Shown: in pieces, positions 45,663-58,420 of the stretch | Numbering within the stretch: the stretch's first letter is position 1 | Layout of the letters: the number at the start of each line of letters is the position of its first letter | From: Gammaproteobacteria bacterium | GTDB taxonomy: Bacteria; Pseudomonadota; Gammaproteobacteria; Enterobacterales; Alteromonadaceae | Assembly: GCA_017302255.1 (NCBI GenBank) | Contig: JAFLDV010000014.1 | Coordinates: forward strand, 1-64,000 | Reading direction: 5' to 3' | DNA: 64,000 nucleotides | Notes under the pieces: generated by a model | The model's input: the letters and a program-made list of their open reading frames with translations, nothing else | What the model was told of the DNA's origin: nothing | Database searches by the model: none | Position numbers and translations under genes: made by a program

Positions 45663-46883
45663 TTAATATTCACCAACAACGTTAATCACTGTTTTGCCAG
45701 CAAAATCGCATTGCGCGAACGCTTTGTGTTTTACCAAAATAACAATGATATCAGCTGCTAAGCCAGTCTCTAACGAAACCAATTCAGCTTTAGGGTTCAG
45801 CTTGTTGGTTTCTTCTACGTTCGGTTCTACCGCCAATACTTTACCTTGATAAACATCAGCCAATTTGTTGACGATGTGCAATGCTGGGCTTTCACGTAAA
45901 TCATCGATATCCGGCTTAAAAGCTAAACCGAAACAAGCCACAGAAGGTTTGTTTAAGGAATGATTTGCCACAGTCGTCATTACTTTCTGTAAAACCCACT
46001 CAGGTTTGAAGTCGTTTACTTCACGTGCTGCACGGATCAAGCGAGCTTGTTCTGGTGCTGAATGGACAATAAACCATGGATCTACAGCGATACAGTGACC
46101 ACCAACGCCCGCACCTGGGGTAAGGATATTGACGCGTGGGTGACGGTTCGCCATCCGGATCAATTCCCAAACGTTAATATTTAATTTGTCGCAGATTAAC
46201 GATAATTCGTTAGCAAAAGCGATGTTCACATCACGGAAGGCGTTTTCCGTTAATTTAGACATTTCCGCTGTACGAGCGTCAGTTACTAACAATTCGCCTT
46301 GCACGAAGGTCAAATACAATTCTTTGGCTTTCTCAGAACAGGCTGGCGACAAACCACCGATGATGCGGTCGTTTGAAATAAGTTCTTGAACAACTTTACC
46401 TGGAAGAACACGCTCAGGGCAGTATGCAACATGCAAATCTGGTGTGCTTGAATCTGTAGGCAAAGTTAAGTCTGGACGAACTTCAGCAATCCACTTACAC
46501 ATTAATTCAGTGGTGCCAACTGGACTGGTTGATTCCAGAACAACCAAATTGCCTTTTTGTAGTACCGGAGCAATTGCTTTAACCGCAGATTCTACGTATG
46601 ACAAATCTGGCGACAGGTCATCAAAAAACGGGGTAGGTACCGCGATCATAAAGGCATCGGCCGCCACAGGGCTGGTCTGTGCTGACAAATAACCGCCCGT
46701 TACCGCAGCGTGAACCAACATATCTAAATCTGGTTCGACAATGTGGATTTTGCCTTGGTTGATTGTGTCGACAGCCCGTTGATTAACGTCAACGCCCAGT
46801 ACACGAACTTTACGTGAAGCCAGCATCGCTGCTGTAGGTAACCCGATATAGCCTAAACCAATGACTGAAACAGTCTTTAACAT
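45663..46883 (-). CDS. wecC: UDP-N-acetyl-D-mannosamine dehydrogenase
   Basis: A 406-residue enzyme that oxidises UDP-ManNAc to UDP-ManNAcA with NAD. The Rossmann start TVSVIGLGYIGLPTAAML, HIVEPDLDMLV, IAVPTPF, VLESTSPVGTTE, KLTENAFRDVNIAFANELS, the catalytic-region ANRHPRVNILTPGAGVGGHC and FGLAFKPDIDDLRESPA are all intact and close to E. coli WecC (420). ATG at 46883 follows GGAG; a longer frame to 46919 lacks support. No wecB epimerase gene is in the window. It makes the donor for the WecG-like enzyme of the cluster. Confidence 0.95.
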   Translation of the reverse strand: MLKTVSVIGLGYIGLPTAAMLASRKVRVLGVDVNQRAVDTINQGKIHIVEPDLDMLVHAAVTGGYLSAQTSPVAADAFMIAVPTPFFDDLSPDLSYVESAVKAIAPVLQKGNLVVLESTSPVGTTELMCKWIAEVRPDLTLPTDSSTPDLHVAYCPERVLPGKVVQELISNDRIIGGLSPACSEKAKELYLTFVQGELLVTDARTAEMSKLTENAFRDVNIAFANELSLICDKLNINVWELIRMANRHPRVNILTPGAGVGGHCIAVDPWFIVHSAPEQARLIRAAREVNDFKPEWVLQKVMTTVANHSLNKPSVACFGLAFKPDIDDLRESPALHIVNKLADVYQGKVLAVEPNVEETNKLNPKAELVSLETGLAADIIVILVKHKAFAQCDFAGKTVINVVGEY

Positions 46884-47061
46884 AGCGTCACTCCAATTGC
46901 TTGCTACTTTTGCTGACATAATACCATAGCTTATTCTGATGAGTGCAGTCAGCTTTTGGCTAATATGCGTTATTTTGCTGATTGCCAGCTGAACGTACTC
47001 TAGCTCTTATGCGTTGGTAATGTCATGATAGTGTGAAATTAAGTGCTGTTTGGAGTTGGCA

Positions 47062-47784
47062 GTGAAAGATTTTATTGAACCATTTTTGTATCCCCATAAT
47101 TTATTCTTATGGGCCTTTCTGATTGCGGTGCTGCGCTATCGTAAATTTGGCTTGTTGTTATTGCTGATCTGGTTTTATGCCTTTGGTAATACCTATTTAG
47201 CAAACCAAGTTCGGGAGTGGTATGGAACTGCCATTAGCACGGATGAAGTCAGTCGCGATTTTAAAGGCAATTATATTGTTCTCGGATGCGGTGGGGATGC
47301 AGAAAATCTCCCGGACTGTGCGAAAAGCCGTCTAGATCAGTTAGTGAAATTGAGTTTTGGTCGCGAAGATAATTTTACTGTGCATATGACCACGTTATAT
47401 TGCCAACCCTATGTCGACTATTTGCGCTCTCGTATTCAAGCAAATGCAACTCTTGATTGTTTCCACGGTGGAGCCACAACTTACCACGAGTTTTATACAT
47501 TATCACAGCGCTTAGATCCGACCATTCCATTGGTTTTTGTCAGTAGCGATTACCACGCATTTAGAGTAAAAAAATTGGCAGGCCAATATCAATTTGCTGC
47601 CACTGTGTTTGCGGCGCCAAGCTCGACATTTAGGCCGGTGAACTGTGGCAAAGGTTGTTTCCTCACGGTGAATTTGTCGAACTACGATTTATTCGCCAAA
47701 TTAACCGCGGAAATGTCCAGTTTCTATGTGTATGACTTAACTCGCGGCTGGACAGATTGGTACAAACAACCTTCTGGTGGTTAA
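47062..47784 (+). CDS. ElyC/SanA/YdcF-like membrane protein (DUF218)
   Basis: A 240-residue protein with two N-terminal hydrophobic spans and a DUF218 domain. Landmarks are NYIVLGCGGD near residue 70, GGATTYHEFYTLSQRL near 140 and LVFVSSDYHAFRVKKLA near 160. ElyC in E. coli influences undecaprenyl phosphate metabolism and envelope integrity, which suits its place beside a polysaccharide cluster. GTG at 47062 is selected because GGAG lies six bases upstream; TTG codons at 47050 and 47056 fit worse. It is divergent from wecC. Confidence 0.78.
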   Translation: MKDFIEPFLYPHNLFLWAFLIAVLRYRKFGLLLLLIWFYAFGNTYLANQVREWYGTAISTDEVSRDFKGNYIVLGCGGDAENLPDCAKSRLDQLVKLSFGREDNFTVHMTTLYCQPYVDYLRSRIQANATLDCFHGGATTYHEFYTLSQRLDPTIPLVFVSSDYHAFRVKKLAGQYQFAATVFAAPSSTFRPVNCGKGCFLTVNLSNYDLFAKLTAEMSSFYVYDLTRGWTDWYKQPSGG

Positions 47785-47803
47785 GCTGCATTAGCTCATT
47801 TGC

Positions 47804-47833
47804 AAAAAAAAACCGCGGAATCGCGGTTTTTTT
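47804..47833. terminator. Bidirectional hairpin terminator
   Basis: Stem AAAAACCGCG / CGCGGTTTTT with a GAAT loop and T-runs on both sides lies between converging genes. Confidence 0.92.
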
Positions 47834-47874
47834 ATGGCTCATATCAAGCTTAGGTTGTCCGTTGCTTGTTTGAA

Positions 47875-48933
47875 TTACTTACCGCCACGCTCAATGATTT
47901 CTTGTGCCATTAAGTCGGCAACTTCATTGGTCGGTTTACCTTGGGCATCAGCGCGTTGGAAGATGTTTAACAAGGTATCGTAGATTTCCAAAACTTTGGC
48001 AGTAGATTCGTCAGCATTGTAGCCTTCAGCGCGCATTTCTAAATACACGTTGATGATGCCACCAGCGTTAATGACATAGTCTGGGGCATACAGAATGCCT
48101 TTTTGCCGCAGGATTTCGCCGTGACGCTGTTCTTTCAACTGGTTGTTGGCACAGCCAGCGATGATTTGGCATTTAAACTGCTCAATTGTTTGATCATTGA
48201 TAGTTGCACCCAAAGCGCATGGTGCATAGATATCGCAAGTTTGGCTGTAAATTTCATCTAAACCAACAGCAGTAGCGCCAAATTGAGCAACAGCGCGACT
48301 GACCGCGTCTTGATTGATATCGGTAACAATTAAGCGTGCACCTTCTTTATGCAGGTATTCACATAAATAGAAACCGACGCTGCCTAAACCTTGAATTGCA
48401 ACAGTTTTGCCTTCCAGAGAATCATTGCCAAACTTGTGTTTAGCCGCAGCTTTAAGACCTTTATATGTCCCTAACGCGGTAAATGGTGCTGGGTTGCCAC
48501 TTTTACCTTCGAGGCCTGCGACATATGGTGTTTCTTTATTGACGATTGAAATATCGGCAGTGGTGATGTTTACGTCTTCTGCGCTGACGTAACGACCGCT
48601 TAAAGAGTGCACGTATTGACCAAATTTGCGAAATAACGCTTCTGATTTGATTTCTTTAGCATTACCGATAATCACTGATTTGCCACCGCCCAGTGGTAAA
48701 CCTGCCATAGCGTTTTTATAGGTCATGCCACGCGACAGACGTAATACATCCACTAACGCATCTTCGTCAGCGACATAGTCCCACATCCGGCATCCGCCGA
48801 CTGCAGGGCCTAACTTGGTGCTGTGAATGGCAATAATGGCTTTTAATCCAGTGGTTTTGTCGCTGCAAAACACGACTTGTTCGTGGTTGTCAAATTCAGG
48901 GTGGTTAAATACTGCCACTTTGTGGTACTCCAT
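47875..48933 (-). CDS. Leucine-type (Glu/Leu/Phe/Val) dehydrogenase
   Basis: A 352-residue NAD-dependent amino acid dehydrogenase, probably oxidising branched-chain amino acids to 2-oxo acids. The substrate motif [13 protein letters not shown], the catalytic lysines in [20 protein letters not shown] (73 and 85), DVNITTADI, and the nucleotide-binding GLGSVG at 182-187 are present. Length fits leucine/valine dehydrogenases rather than glutamate dehydrogenase. ATG at 48933 is chosen; the open frame goes up to 48975 but that part is unlike the family. No strong ribosome site is seen. Confidence 0.9.
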   Translation of the reverse strand: MEYHKVAVFNHPEFDNHEQVVFCSDKTTGLKAIIAIHSTKLGPAVGGCRMWDYVADEDALVDVLRLSRGMTYKNAMAGLPLGGGKSVIIGNAKEIKSEALFRKFGQYVHSLSGRYVSAEDVNITTADISIVNKETPYVAGLEGKSGNPAPFTALGTYKGLKAAAKHKFGNDSLEGKTVAIQGLGSVGFYLCEYLHKEGARLIVTDINQDAVSRAVAQFGATAVGLDEIYSQTCDIYAPCALGATINDQTIEQFKCQIIAGCANNQLKEQRHGEILRQKGILYAPDYVINAGGIINVYLEMRAEGYNADESTAKVLEIYDTLLNIFQRADAQGKPTNEVADLMAQEIIERGGK

Positions 48934-49124
48934 TATGGTTTTTGCGGTGTAGGGCCGGCTTTTTTCGCGGCGCAATTTACCATTTTGTCTTCACAAGTGC
49001 CAGAAATCTGCAAAAATAGTCACTGGTCTGCCCAGCTGATTGTCGACAATTTAACTTGATAGTTGCTAATTTTCGGGGGCTAGAATAAAGTGCCTGCAGC
49101 ACAATTTTCGCAAGGTTAAAGATC

Positions 49125-49556
49125 ATGGAACAGCAAAAAAACACCGCCGCAAAACCAATGACGGAAGCAGAAACCCAAGAGTGGGTCAGATTGCAATTTC
49201 AGCGGGCAAATCTGCATTTAGCGGAACAAGGTATCGTTATGGAGTCAGTTGCCGTTGCTGAATCCCGTTATTTGCCACCGTTAATTGCCGTGTGGAAAAT
49301 CCATGGCTTGAATAAGAATGTGGTTTGGGCAATCAGCGGCGATGTGCCGGTTGATTATTTGCCAGTTGCTGTTGCGGCGGATGCCCGTGAAGCGATTAAG
49401 CATTTCTCTTACCGCTGGCAAATGAAAGCTCAGCAAATTATGGATAACGGCATCTCCGATCAAACTAGTGCAGATTACGTCCAGTTGTTAGTCGGTCGCG
49501 CCAACATGCTTTATGATTTGTCCGAGTCAGAAACTTTGTGGCAAGCCAAAGCATAA
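49125..49556 (+). CDS. DUF4826 family protein
   Basis: A 143-residue soluble protein with the DUF4826 pattern: WVRLQFQRANLHLAEQGIVM, SVAVAESRYLPPLIAVWKIH and WAISGDVPVDYL. Function is unknown; the family occurs in marine gammaproteobacteria. It is transcribed alone and its last seven codons plus stop are repeated immediately downstream (see the tandem repeat). Confidence 0.82.
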   Translation: MEQQKNTAAKPMTEAETQEWVRLQFQRANLHLAEQGIVMESVAVAESRYLPPLIAVWKIHGLNKNVVWAISGDVPVDYLPVAVAADAREAIKHFSYRWQMKAQQIMDNGISDQTSADYVQLLVGRANMLYDLSESETLWQAKA

Positions 49557-49578
49557 TTTGTGGCAAGCCAGGGCATAA
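49535..49578 (+). repeat. 22-bp tandem duplication at a gene end
   Basis: Bases 49535-49556 (the last codons and stop of the DUF4826 gene) are repeated at 49557-49578 with 20 of 22 positions identical. The second copy is outside the coding region and abuts the terminator. Confidence 0.85.
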
Positions 49579-49613
49579 AAAAAGGCTGTCCGGTTTTCTG
49601 GACAGCCTTTTTT
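49577..49613. terminator. Bidirectional hairpin terminator
   Basis: Stem AAAGGCTGTCC / GGACAGCCTTT with an 8-base loop and flanking A/T runs, between the DUF4826 gene and the converging roxA. Confidence 0.93.
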
Positions 49614-49626
49614 AATCACCGAGTAC

Positions 49627-50781
49627 TTATTCAATAAAGTACCAATAGCCAAGGTTAATCAATTGGGTCAACAATTGCAGTTTTTCCGGATCGTGGGCAA
49701 ATTCTGCTGCCGTCGCTTGGTCCAGTACGGTTAATTCTGATAGCTGCAATACGGTTCGTTTCGCAGATGATGGTAATACGATGGTCATACCGTTAATAAA
49801 CAATTGGATATCGCTATCTTCCTGCTCTTGGATATAACACACTCGCAAGCCACCTAACCGCGCCAACACCGAACCTTCTTCCAAATATTCAGCAATTTCG
49901 TCGGCGTTATAGTGCGGATCTGGCTCTGTTGCATCTAAATCATGTTTTGCATGGGTAATGTAGCTGCCAAAATAACTCGCGAGGAGTTTAGGATCATCAA
50001 TCAAGCCTTGCAGTAAACTACGAACTTGTTGCAAATCTTGGCCAGTAATAGCACCGATATTGGCACTAAGCTGGCGATTTTGGTCGGTGTAACGGACGCC
50101 TTGTATTTCATTTTCAATTAGATAATCGGCAAGACCAGTTAACAAATCTTTTTGCGCAGGTGCTCGGAATCCAACTGAATAGTTTAAACTTGCGTCGACC
50201 GAAATGCCATCATGCGGGCACCCTGGTGGGATATACAGAATATCGCCAGGTTCGGTAATGACGTTAATGCAATCGACGAAAGGACTCACTTGCAGTAATC
50301 GTGGGTGCGGGCAAAGTGACGTTAAGCTGGCATCTGGCATGCCGACACGCCAATGGCGTTTGCCAAGGCCTTGAATGATAAATACATCATATTGATCAAG
50401 GTGAGGACCAACACCACCGCCTGGCGTAGAATAGCTAATCATCAAATCGTCAATTCGCCAGTTCGGAATAAACCGAAATGGTTCGATGAGTGCGGCAGAT
50501 TCTAGATGCCAATGGTCGACGGCTTGCACCAGTAGGGTCCAGTTTTGTTCGCCCCACTGGGCATAGTCTTCAAATGGACCGGTTTCTAAAAGCCATTGTT
50601 CGCCTTGTCTAGCAACAATACGCGATTCGATTTCTTCTTCAGCGGCTAGACCAGCAAGCTCGTCTGGAGTAATCGGATCTTGAAAATTGGCAAAGCCGCC
50701 TTTTAATACCACAGGCTTTTTCTGCCAGTATTCGGCTAGAAACTGCTCAATAGTTAAATCGTTGAGATGGAGCTGATACAT
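49627..50781 (-). CDS. roxA: Ribosomal protein L16 arginine hydroxylase (RoxA/YcfD)
   Basis: A 384-residue JmjC/cupin 2-oxoglutarate- and Fe(II)-dependent oxygenase matching YcfD/RoxA, which hydroxylates an arginine of ribosomal protein L16. The N-terminal YWQKKPVVLKGGF, the iron site GPHLDQYDVF (HxD) near residue 130, the second His in YIPPGCPHDG near 192 and the C-terminal winged-helix region are visible. Length is slightly above E. coli (373). It is separated from purB by its own terminator, so it is expressed independently. Confidence 0.93.
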   Translation of the reverse strand: MYQLHLNDLTIEQFLAEYWQKKPVVLKGGFANFQDPITPDELAGLAAEEEIESRIVARQGEQWLLETGPFEDYAQWGEQNWTLLVQAVDHWHLESAALIEPFRFIPNWRIDDLMISYSTPGGGVGPHLDQYDVFIIQGLGKRHWRVGMPDASLTSLCPHPRLLQVSPFVDCINVITEPGDILYIPPGCPHDGISVDASLNYSVGFRAPAQKDLLTGLADYLIENEIQGVRYTDQNRQLSANIGAITGQDLQQVRSLLQGLIDDPKLLASYFGSYITHAKHDLDATEPDPHYNADEIAEYLEEGSVLARLGGLRVCYIQEQEDSDIQLFINGMTIVLPSSAKRTVLQLSELTVLDQATAAEFAHDPEKLQLLTQLINLGYWYFIE

Positions 50782-50795
50782 AATTAATGTCCTGC

Positions 50796-50822
50796 ATGAA
50801 AAAGGGCGGTTGAAACCGCCCT
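50796..50822 (-). terminator. Terminator of the mnmA-hflD-purB group
   Basis: Read on the minus strand, AGGGCGGTT and AACCGCCCT form a 9-bp inverted repeat with almost no loop, followed by five T. It lies between purB and roxA. Confidence 0.85.
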
Positions 50823-50835
50823 GATTAGCCTGAGC

Positions 50836-52855
<2,020 letters not shown>

Positions 52856-52856
<1 letters not shown>

Positions 52857-53956
52857 CAGTTTAATGCCTCATCAATTATGCCGCCGCCCAAGCAGACTTC
52901 ATTGAGATAAAATACCGCCGATTGACCTGGGGTTACTGCTTTTTGCGGTTCATCGAACCAGACTTTGACGCGGCCATTGTCAAGATGTGTCAAAGTGCAG
53001 CTGATATCATGTTGGCGATAACGGGTTTTCACCGTACAGCGCAGGGTATCAGTTGGGCCGGTGCGGTCAACCCAATGCAATTGGTCAGCGACCAAACCGT
53101 GCGAAAGTAGGCTAGGGTGGTCATGGCCTTGCGCCACAATCAAATGGTTATTCACTAAATCTTTCGCAACCACATACCAAGGATCATCACCGCCATCTTT
53201 CAGACCGCCAATACCAAGGCCTTTGCGTTGGCCTAATGTATGGTACATCAAACCCTCATGTCGACCGATGGTGTGGCCATCAACTGTGACGATGTCACCA
53301 GGTTGTGCTGGCAAATACTTTTGCAGGAAATCTTTGAATTTACGCTCGCCGATAAAACAAATACCGGTTGAGTCTTTTTTATTGTGAGTAATCAGGCCTT
53401 GTTGCTCAGCGATAGCTCGCACCAAAGGTTTTTCCAAATGGCCCACTGGGAATAACGTTTGCGCGATATGTTGTTCGCCGATGGTATACAAGAAGTAACT
53501 TTGGTCTTTGTTGGTGTCTAAACCACGCAATAATTGCCAATGGCCATCAACTTCTCGGCGCTGCACATAGTGGCCTGTGGCTATATAATCAGCACCTAAT
53601 GCTTCGGCTGCAAATTCAAGAAATGCCTTAAATTTGATCTCTTTATTGCACATAATGTCAGGATTTGGCGTACGACCTGCTTTGTATTCCTCGAGGAAAT
53701 ATTCAAAAACATTGTCCCAATACTCTGCCGCAAAGTTAACCTTGTGCAGTTTGATGCCGAGGGTATCGCAGACTTGTTGTGCGTCTTTTAAATCTTCAGC
53801 AGCCGCACAATATTCATCATTGTCGTCTTCTTCCCAGTTCTTCATAAACAGGCCTTCAACCTGATAGCCTTGCTGGATCAACAAGTAGGCTGAGACTGAT
53901 GAATCAACGCCGCCGGACATACCGACAATGACTTTTTTGGAGCTGTTTTCTGACAT
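52856..53956 (-). CDS. mnmA: tRNA-specific 2-thiouridylase MnmA
   Basis: MnmA adds sulfur to U34 of tRNA for Lys, Glu and Gln. The 366-residue protein has the PP-loop [20 protein letters not shown] near residue 10, [13 protein letters not shown] with the first catalytic Cys near 104, [12 protein letters not shown] with the second Cys near 203, and a C-terminal beta-barrel domain. Length matches E. coli (368). It is the first gene of mnmA-hflD-purB, with nudJ upstream on the same strand. Confidence 0.97.
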
Positions 53957-54069
53957 TACTTACACTTCAAGCAAAAAATTGAGCGCGGATTATAGCACGA
54001 CTTTCCGTCAAGACGCATGTATGACAACGGCAACTTTTTACATGGATGCATTTATCACATTAAATAGTT

Positions 54070-54537
54070 TTAGCGATTATTGAACATGCTCACGAGCGGG
54101 CGAATTAAATCTAGCGATAATACGGGTCCGGTCTGGAAGTTATGAATAGCGTCAGCAACCAATTGGCTGCGCAGTGGTTTATCCGCTAACTCCCTTGCTG
54201 TTAACCAATGCAGAGCAAGAATGTCAGGATCTTGCGGTTGATGCGGCATTGGGGCTGTAGCTAATTCAAATACAAAATTTATCCGAAAATAAAATTCGCC
54301 ATTAGCGGCGTGTAACTGTGAAATACCTAACCAGCCGGTAGGGGTTAAGTTTAAACCGGTTTCTTCCAAAAGCTCACGACTGACAGCTTGCAACAGATCT
54401 TCGCCGGCTTCGACATGGCCAGCAGGTTGGTTATAAACCAATTTACCACTAAATTTGTCGCGTTCTTCGACGAACAAAAACTGTTGATTAAAATGCACAA
54501 CAGCAGCAACAGTGAGATGAAGCCCTGAACGATCCAT
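54070..54537 (-). CDS. nudJ: NUDIX hydrolase (NudJ-like phosphatase)
   Basis: A 155-residue NUDIX protein. The box GHVEAGEDLLQAVSRELLEE is complete (G-x5-E-x7-R-E-x-x-E-E-x-G). In E. coli NudJ hydrolyses thiamine pyrimidine pyrophosphate and nucleotides and lies directly upstream of mnmA, as here. ATG at 54537 is chosen; a TTG at 54549 overlaps the likely ribosome site GGA. About 110 bases separate it from mnmA. Confidence 0.9.
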   Translation of the reverse strand: MDRSGLHLTVAAVVHFNQQFLFVEERDKFSGKLVYNQPAGHVEAGEDLLQAVSRELLEETGLNLTPTGWLGISQLHAANGEFYFRINFVFELATAPMPHQPQDPDILALHWLTARELADKPLRSQLVADAIHNFQTGPVLSLDLIRPLVSMFNNR

Positions 54538-57134
<2,597 letters not shown>

Positions 57135-57161
57135 ATACGAAGTTTTACCTTCGTTCTATAG

Positions 57162-57189
57162 AAAACCCCGACTTCACGTCGGGGTTTTT
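57162..57189 (+). terminator. Rho-independent terminator of icd
   Basis: Stem ACCCCGAC / GTCGGGGT with a 5-base loop, then five T. A smaller hairpin (ACGAAG / CTTCGT) precedes it at about 57138-57155. Confidence 0.9.
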
Positions 57190-57637
57190 GTTTGTAAGCG
57201 TCAAGCAATGTAACAGCGCAACTAGCCGGCGAAAGCGCATTGTGCGAACGAGAACCGAATGCGGAAGCTAAAATTCGAATACCATGGTCGGTTTTTTTTG
57301 GTGAATTTTCGTTGGTGGGGGCGTTTAAAAGTAGGTGTGCGGCGACGCAAGGTAACACGGGTTCGAAAATAAATGTGATTAGCGCGAAACGCGTTCAAAG
57401 AAGAACGGAATTATCAGCTTATTTCAATCAAAGCATGGTCAAGCTAAAGCGCGGAAGCATGTTCAAAGACGGCGTAAAAGCATATCCCAAAACAGCGCGA
57501 AAGCATGTTCAATCTAGTGCATGATGGAAATTACTCGATATAAAAAGCAAAACGGTCTGACCAATAGGGGTGGTGCATGACCGCTTGTTCTTCATTCGGG
57601 AAAAGTCCTGTATACATTTTCCCGAGATGTTCTGGGC
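57190..57637. other. Gene-poor region between icd and cspD
   Basis: About 450 bases. A plus-strand open frame of 94 codons (57240-57524) has no recognisable domain and no good ribosome site, so I do not call it a gene. Much of its second half is the degenerate tandem repeat listed separately. A hairpin CGGGAAAA / TTTTCCCG at 57597-57624 lies just downstream of cspD and may end that gene. Confidence 0.5.
57379..57522. repeat. Degenerate tandem repeat, unit about 23-24 bp
   Basis: Four adjacent units start at 57430, 57454, 57477 and 57500 (24, 23, 23 and 23 bases), each built on AAAGCATGTTCAA followed by an AGCGCG-like end. A related but more diverged GCGAAACGCGTTCAAAG lies at about 57379-57396, and GCGGAAGC / GCGAAAGC variants occur further upstream near 57230-57260. 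The period is not a multiple of three on average, which argues against a protein repeat. Confidence 0.6.
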
Positions 57638-57859
57638 TTATTCGGCTTTTTCACCATCAGGCAGCGCAATATTAATTGCGTGTAAGCCTTTTGGACCTTC
57701 CGATAGCTCGAAGGTAACATCTTGACCAGCTTTCAGGGTACGGTACCCGTCCATGCTGATGGTTGAGTAGTGTGCGAAGATATCTTCGTCACGACCATCT
57801 TCACGAATAAAACCGAATCCTTTGGCATTATTGAACCATTTTACTTTACCAGTAGCCAT
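57638..57859 (-). CDS. cspD: Cold-shock-domain protein CspD
   Basis: A 73-residue cold shock domain protein that binds single-stranded nucleic acid. It has the RNP1 motif KGFGFI and RNP2-like DIFAHY in the order VKWFNNAKGFGFIREDG and DIFAHYSTISMDGYRTLKAG. The YSTI-MDGYRTLK segment and the acidic tail match CspD, a replication inhibitor in E. coli, rather than CspA. It diverges from clpS, the conserved cspD-clpS-clpA layout. Confidence 0.93.
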   Translation of the reverse strand: MATGKVKWFNNAKGFGFIREDGRDEDIFAHYSTISMDGYRTLKAGQDVTFELSEGPKGLHAINIALPDGEKAE

Positions 57860-58054
57860 ACTACTTACTTCCTTCTCTTAGTTAGCTAAATTCTGTATTC
57901 TACAATCTATCAATCAAAGCTTGATGAAGCTCCATGTCTTACTGTAGATAATTTGTGCAACTAGTCAAGTTTTTTACAGAAGTTCGGACCACTTGAAAAC
58001 AAGCGAAATCAACACAACATCCTTTGATGGATTTAACAGGCGTGACTATAGTTT

Positions 58055-58375
58055 ATGAGCGGCAGCAAACACACAGACGGACAAGCGGATGGTTTGGCAG
58101 AACTGATACGTCAGCGGGTGGAACCGCCATCGATGTACAAGGTGGTTTTACACAACGACGACTACACGCCAATGGATTTCGTTATCGATGTTTTAACTCG
58201 CTTTTTTAACATGCAGTACGAGAAAGCTAGTGAAATCATGTTGCAGGTGCATTACGAAGGCAAAGCGGTTTGTGGTGTATTTACCGCAGGCATTGCCGAA
58301 ACCAAAGTGCAGCAAGTCAGCACATACGCAAAAGAACATGAACACCCTCTGCTCTGTACTATGGAAAGAGCGTGA
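58055..58375 (+). CDS. clpS: ATP-dependent Clp protease adaptor ClpS
   Basis: A 106-residue adaptor that delivers N-degron substrates to ClpAP. The N-terminal extension is followed by [20 protein letters not shown], which holds the N-end residue pocket (Asn-Asp-Asp), and [17 protein letters not shown] with the conserved His. Length matches E. coli (106). It lies 45 bases before clpA. Confidence 0.96.
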   Translation: MSGSKHTDGQADGLAELIRQRVEPPSMYKVVLHNDDYTPMDFVIDVLTRFFNMQYEKASEIMLQVHYEGKAVCGVFTAGIAETKVQQVSTYAKEHEHPLLCTMERA

Positions 58376-58420
58376 TCGGAGTTTCAGCTTTTTTGACTCA
58401 GGTGGATTAGGAGTAGTCTT

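Noticed and set aside
57240..57524. Plus-strand open frame of 94 codons between icd and cspD
   Set aside because: No recognisable domain, no ribosome site, and its second half is a degenerate DNA repeat whose period is not codon-based.
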